Assembly (NCBI RefSeq): GCF_002006995.1
Contig: NZ_MRUL01000001.1
Coordinates: forward strand, 620,001 to 684,000
Direction of reading: 5' to 3'
DNA length: 64,000 nt
Origin: Izhakiella australiensis
GTDB taxonomy: Bacteria > Pseudomonadota > Gammaproteobacteria > Enterobacterales > Enterobacteriaceae
A program made the translations under genes and the position numbers. Positions 60,820-64,000 of this stretch are shown in pieces. The notes below the pieces were generated by a model. It ran no database searches and was not told where the DNA came from. It was given only the letters and a program-made list of their open reading frames with translations. How positions within the stretch are numbered: the first letter of the stretch is position 1; each line of letters starts with the position of its first letter.

Positions 60820-60856
60820 GTAATCTGCTTATTTCTATGCTGAAAAGATTGCGGGA

Positions 60857-61837
60857 TTATAACTGTCCCGACTTCATTGCCTCCAGAAGTGCGGTAATAT
60901 ATCCATAGCAATAGCCGAAGGCGACACCGACCGGATCGCGGCCAGCGATCGTTGGCACATGATCGGGCATAATCATCCACTTATAGCCTACCTCGCGGTA
61001 GACTTTTAATGACTGCACCATATCCATATCTCCTTCGTCAGGGAAACTTTCCATAAAGGAGAGTTTTCCGCCGCGAATATTGCGGAAATGCACGTTGAAT
61101 ATTTTTTCCCGGCGGCCAAACCAGCGAATAATATCATCGATTTCTTCGCGGGGATTATCCAGCATTTCGGCAATCGATCCCTGGCAGAAATTCAGTCCGT
61201 GATAGGGGTTTTCACGCATCGTGACAAACTTCTTTAGCCCCTCGACCGTGCCCAGAACGCGCGTCACGCCTTTATAGCCCGGAGGTGTGTATGGATCGTG
61301 AGGGTGACAGGCCAGGCGCACGCCGCTGCTTTGCGCGACCGGGATCACCCGTTCGAGAAAATAGTCGATGCGTTCCCAGTTCTCATCCTCAGAAAGCTGA
61401 CCGGCAAGTCCCGGGGTGGCGTTGTGGTCGGCCTTTTCCCAACGCCAGGCTTCATTAAGTGAACCGCCGCGCCCGCGCTCCATTCCGGTGCGAGGGATGC
61501 CGATCAGATTGAGATTATATTTTGCTGCCGGGATACCTGCTTTGCCTATATTTTCAATCATCTGGCAGACTTTATCGATCTGCCGGTCGCGATTGGCGCC
61601 AGCCAGTAAAATGTCAGGATAGGGGGCATCTTCAATCGGACGTGAAGACATCGGCAGCTGTATCATGTCCAGAACCAGGCCGAAGCCTTCTACTTTTTCC
61701 CGATGGCGCAAGATATCATCCAGCGACCAGCTGGCCGGGTCTCCTTTAGGGTCGGCACAAATATGTTTGATCCCAAGCTGCGCCCATACGCGAAAATCGT
61801 CGTCGTCACGGGCTTCAACCTGTGTGCCAATATACAT
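60857..61837 (-). CDS. UxuA-family mannonate dehydratase-like enzyme
   Basis: 326-residue TIM-barrel of the mannonate dehydratase family (shorter than E. coli UxuA at about 394). Shared blocks are YNLNLIGIPRTGMERGRGGS, RLACHPHDPYTPPGY, GLNFCQGSIAEM, FNVHFRNIRGG and MIMPDHVPTI, with His/Cys/Asp ligands of the catalytic metal. It dehydrates D-mannonate to 2-keto-3-deoxygluconate. It precedes a hexuronate-type MFS gene on the same strand, supporting sugar-acid catabolism. Confidence 0.85.
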   Translation of the reverse strand: MYIGTQVEARDDDDFRVWAQLGIKHICADPKGDPASWSLDDILRHREKVEGFGLVLDMIQLPMSSRPIEDAPYPDILLAGANRDRQIDKVCQMIENIGKAGIPAAKYNLNLIGIPRTGMERGRGGSLNEAWRWEKADHNATPGLAGQLSEDENWERIDYFLERVIPVAQSSGVRLACHPHDPYTPPGYKGVTRVLGTVEGLKKFVTMRENPYHGLNFCQGSIAEMLDNPREEIDDIIRWFGRREKIFNVHFRNIRGGKLSFMESFPDEGDMDMVQSLKVYREVGYKWMIMPDHVPTIAGRDPVGVAFGYCYGYITALLEAMKSGQL

Positions 61838-61992
61838 TTTGCCAGTCTCCTTGTGATTTATTGAGCGAATACGCCAGCTTAAGCCGGTGAACCTGCCAGC
61901 ACCGGCGCTGGCTTTAAGTACGTGCAGAGCCGCGTAAACATCCAGTCATGTGTCGTTGTAACCGTCGTCTGATTGGCTGTCCGCTTTGCTTT

Positions 61993-63330
61993 TCATACGT
62001 GGCGCTTAGCGTTGGTTCTCTCGGGGGCTGAATACTCCGGCTGACCAGGTGTACGGGTTGTTTTGGTAAAAAACAGCGTAATAGCGGCTAAAACCGAAAT
62101 GGCGCTGAGTATATACAGGCCTGCCGTTGTGCTGCCGGTGGTCTGCTGCAGCACGCCAAAAACCGTCGGCGCAAAGAAGCCACCCAGATTGCCCAATGAG
62201 TTAATCAGCGCAATGCCCGGCGCGACGATAGATGTCGGCAGCTGACTTTGCGGTATTGGCCAGAACAGCACGGCGCTGGATTTTGTACCGATACAGACAA
62301 TGCACAGGGACACTAAACCAAACCACGGATTGTCGATGGTACACAGACAGGTGCCTAGCGCAGCAACAATCAGCGCCAGCGCCAAAATGGTTTCACGATT
62401 ACCGCGAAAACGATCGCTGACGCGCCCAAGGATATTGATAGAGATGATGGCGCAAATCCAGGGGACTGAATTCAGCAGGCCGATTTGAAATGGCGATAGG
62501 CCCTGAATCCGACCGATAATTTCCGGTTGCCAGAACACCAGGGTGTAACCGGTCATGCACATAACAAAGAACAGGAAGCAAAGGTAAGCCATTTTGCCGT
62601 CGGTGATCAGCTTCCAACGCGATTTTTCGCCGCTATGCAGATCGCGCGAACTGGCTTCCTCCTGCAATGCCAAACTTAGCGCCTGCTTTTCTTCTGTGCT
62701 CAGCCATTTGGCTTCCTCGGGCCTGGATACCAGTATGAAAGCCGCGACAATGCCAACCAGTATCGATAGCGCCCCTTCAATAAACAGTACCCACTGCCAG
62801 CCTGGTAATCCCATGAAGTCATGAAGTTCCAGCAGGCCGCCGGTTACCGGCCCCGAGAGCAGATAGGCGGCTGCCGACCCCGTAAGGATCAGCGCGGTAG
62901 CGCGTCCGCGGTAAACATTGGGTACCCATTTCCGAAAATAGAACAGGATCCCCGGAAAGAATCCGGCTTCGGCAACGCCGAGTAAAAACCGCAGGATGTA
63001 GAATTGCATCGGGGTGGTGACAAAGCCCATGGCTAAAACCACCGCGCCCCAGGTGATCATAATGCGTGTTAACCAGACGCGCGCACCGTATTTATCCATC
63101 AACATATTGCTGGGGACTTCAAACAGCGCGTAGCCAATGAAAAACAGCCCTGCGCCGAAGCCAAATGCGGCAGTGCTGATTCCCACGTCTGTTTCAAGAC
63201 TGTGTTTGATAAATCCGATATTCGTGCGGTCAATTTGGTTAATAATCAACATCAGCACCAGCATCGGAATAGTGCGGGCAAAGAATTTGCGATTAGCACT
63301 CCTTACCGCTTTATTTTCATGACCGTTCAT
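61993..63330 (-). CDS. MFS transporter of the anion:cation symporter (hexuronate/phthalate) family
   Basis: 445 residues, about twelve membrane helices. Family signs are MLVLMLIINQIDRTNIGFIK, LFEVPSNMLMDKYGARVWLT (the ACS loop), RFLLGVAEAGFFPGILFYF and GALSILVGIVAAFILVSRPE. Upstream of the UxuA-like gene in transcription order, so it probably imports a sugar acid used by that enzyme. Confidence 0.92.
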   Translation of the reverse strand: MNGHENKAVRSANRKFFARTIPMLVLMLIINQIDRTNIGFIKHSLETDVGISTAAFGFGAGLFFIGYALFEVPSNMLMDKYGARVWLTRIMITWGAVVLAMGFVTTPMQFYILRFLLGVAEAGFFPGILFYFRKWVPNVYRGRATALILTGSAAAYLLSGPVTGGLLELHDFMGLPGWQWVLFIEGALSILVGIVAAFILVSRPEEAKWLSTEEKQALSLALQEEASSRDLHSGEKSRWKLITDGKMAYLCFLFFVMCMTGYTLVFWQPEIIGRIQGLSPFQIGLLNSVPWICAIISINILGRVSDRFRGNRETILALALIVAALGTCLCTIDNPWFGLVSLCIVCIGTKSSAVLFWPIPQSQLPTSIVAPGIALINSLGNLGGFFAPTVFGVLQQTTGSTTAGLYILSAISVLAAITLFFTKTTRTPGQPEYSAPERTNAKRHV

Positions 63331-63728
63331 AGCGATCCCTTTGTGTTGAAGTTAGGTACCACAGCGCTCCTAAAGTTAAGGTTGAAGCGGAAACTTGTCA
63401 TTGTGCAGCTGCCTAATTATTGGTCGTTATCAGATCTGGGTTCCAAATTATTTCATTTATTATCAATTAGATAGTTGGTGTGCATATGCATAATTCGGTA
63501 AGGCGCAATTATCGAGGTTGTGACAAGTTTGGAGGGTGTCTCACAGTTTACTTTCTGTTGAATTGATTGTTATCCGCTAATCAGATTGAAAATCTGAACA
63601 GCTGGCATCAGGGGATATTTATGGAGGGAAATCTGTCACGTGGTGCGGATATCTATGACTGCAATAAATCAGACGCGATAAGATTTTATGTTATCGCGTC
63701 CGGGTATCATTAAATATTAGCGCGTGGC
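63331..63728. promoter_or_regulatory. Intergenic region upstream of MFS gene
   Basis: 398 bases without a gene. It should carry the promoter of the MFS-UxuA operon and the terminator of the upstream gene (63672-63700). Apart from that hairpin I see no clear operator. Confidence 0.45.
63672..63700. terminator. Terminator of the second MFS gene
   Basis: GACGCGATAA (63672-63681) pairs exactly with TTATCGCGTC (63691-63700), loop of nine bases, 28 bases beyond the stop codon of the truncated MFS gene. Confidence 0.75.
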
Positions 63729-64000
63729 TCAGGCATCGTTTCTTTTTCTCAGCCCGGTTTTTGCAGCAAATACCAGCATGGTTAACAGACTGATGGAGAG
63801 CATGATGATGTTCACAACTAATCCGGTACCAAAATCACCGGTCAGGTCTTTGACATAGCCCATTGCCGTAGGGCCAAAAAAGCCGCCCAGATTTCCAATG
63901 GAGTTGATAACGGCAATACCGCCGGCCGCTGCCGGTCCCACCATAAACAGCGGCGGCACTGACCAGAAGACGGGTAAAACCGCAAACAATCCCGCAGATG
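63729..64000 (-). CDS. MFS transporter, C-terminal part (partial)
   Basis: Only the last 90 residues are present; the gene continues past base 64000. VFWSVPPLFMVGPAAAGGIA and INSIGNLGGFFGPTAMGYVK are the last-helices signature of ACS-family transporters, and the end AAKTGLRKRNDA is basic. A second ACS transporter beside the 61993 gene suggests related sugar-acid substrates. Confidence 0.85.
   Translation of the reverse strand, partial: SAGLFAVLPVFWSVPPLFMVGPAAAGGIAVINSIGNLGGFFGPTAMGYVKDLTGDFGTGLVVNIIMLSISLLTMLVFAAKTGLRKRNDA

Overview
The window looks like chromosomal DNA of a gamma-proteobacterium of the order Enterobacterales. The evidence is close resemblance to enterobacterial proteins (GatY/GatZ-type tagatose-bisphosphate aldolase, HcxA/YbdH, O157-type D-lyxose isomerase, Mak-type ROK kinase), CRP-type palindromes of the TGTGA-N6-TCACA form, enterobacterial Shine-Dalgarno sequences and dense carbohydrate operons. 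The genus cannot be fixed from sequence alone. No rRNA, tRNA, CRISPR array, transposase or prophage gene was seen. The character is that of an accessory catabolic region: nearly every operon takes up and degrades a sugar, polyol, sugar acid or amino acid.

Layout. 1-8559: divergent polyol/ketohexose system (CUT2 ABC transporter plus GatY-type aldolase leftward; ROK regulator, PfkB kinase, GatZ-type subunit and ribitol-dehydrogenase-like SDR rightward). 9511-13252: amino-acid ABC transporter diverging from a CapA-type metallophosphatase. 14969-17549: CIO-type cytochrome bd oxidase with a 53-residue DUF2474-like small subunit. 17722-20143: LysR regulator, membrane protein, lipoprotein. 21231-25414: methionine aminopeptidase paralogue with a ParD-like partner, fatty acid desaturase, cytosolic PhnD-like protein, HcxA. 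25592-34162: second CUT2 ABC operon with an LVIVD propeller protein, then TetR/MFS and LysR/SDR divergent pairs. 34731-39620: ascorbate-type PTS operon with a PfkA-like kinase, a P-loop kinase, a small helical protein and a LacD/YihT-type aldolase. 39669-44103: LysR regulator, C-S-lyase-like PLP enzyme and amino-acid ABC transporter. 44519-51032: PRD regulator, fructose-type PTS, two class II aldolases, an internally deleted ROK kinase and a D-lyxose isomerase. 51092-56207: seven-gene leftward operon (GntR, RpiB-like, hydroxyisobutyrate-dehydrogenase-like, ABC transporter). 56620-60757: a fused soluble/PTS-IIC-like membrane protein, TIM-barrel enzyme, HAD phosphatase and DeoR regulator. 60857-64000: UxuA-like dehydratase and two ACS-type MFS transporters.

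The most unusual structure is a family of GC-rich composite repeats filling three intergenic regions (about 8577-9396, 13255-14952 and 20158-21203), each lying between the 3' ends of convergent genes. They contain short CACC-N3-GGTG mini-hairpins, a 10-bp hairpin whose arms vary in a compensatory way between copies while its 8-base loop keeps the form CANNCGTC, a 126-base open frame of constant length in four copies, a 776-base direct duplication and a five-unit array of about 100-base tandem repeats. This is non-coding structure not explained by the genes.

Other points worth attention are the in-frame deletion in the ROK kinase, the Gly-Ser-linked fusion membrane protein with helically phased AAAACAA repeats upstream, and the two PTS operons that bring their own kinases and aldolases.
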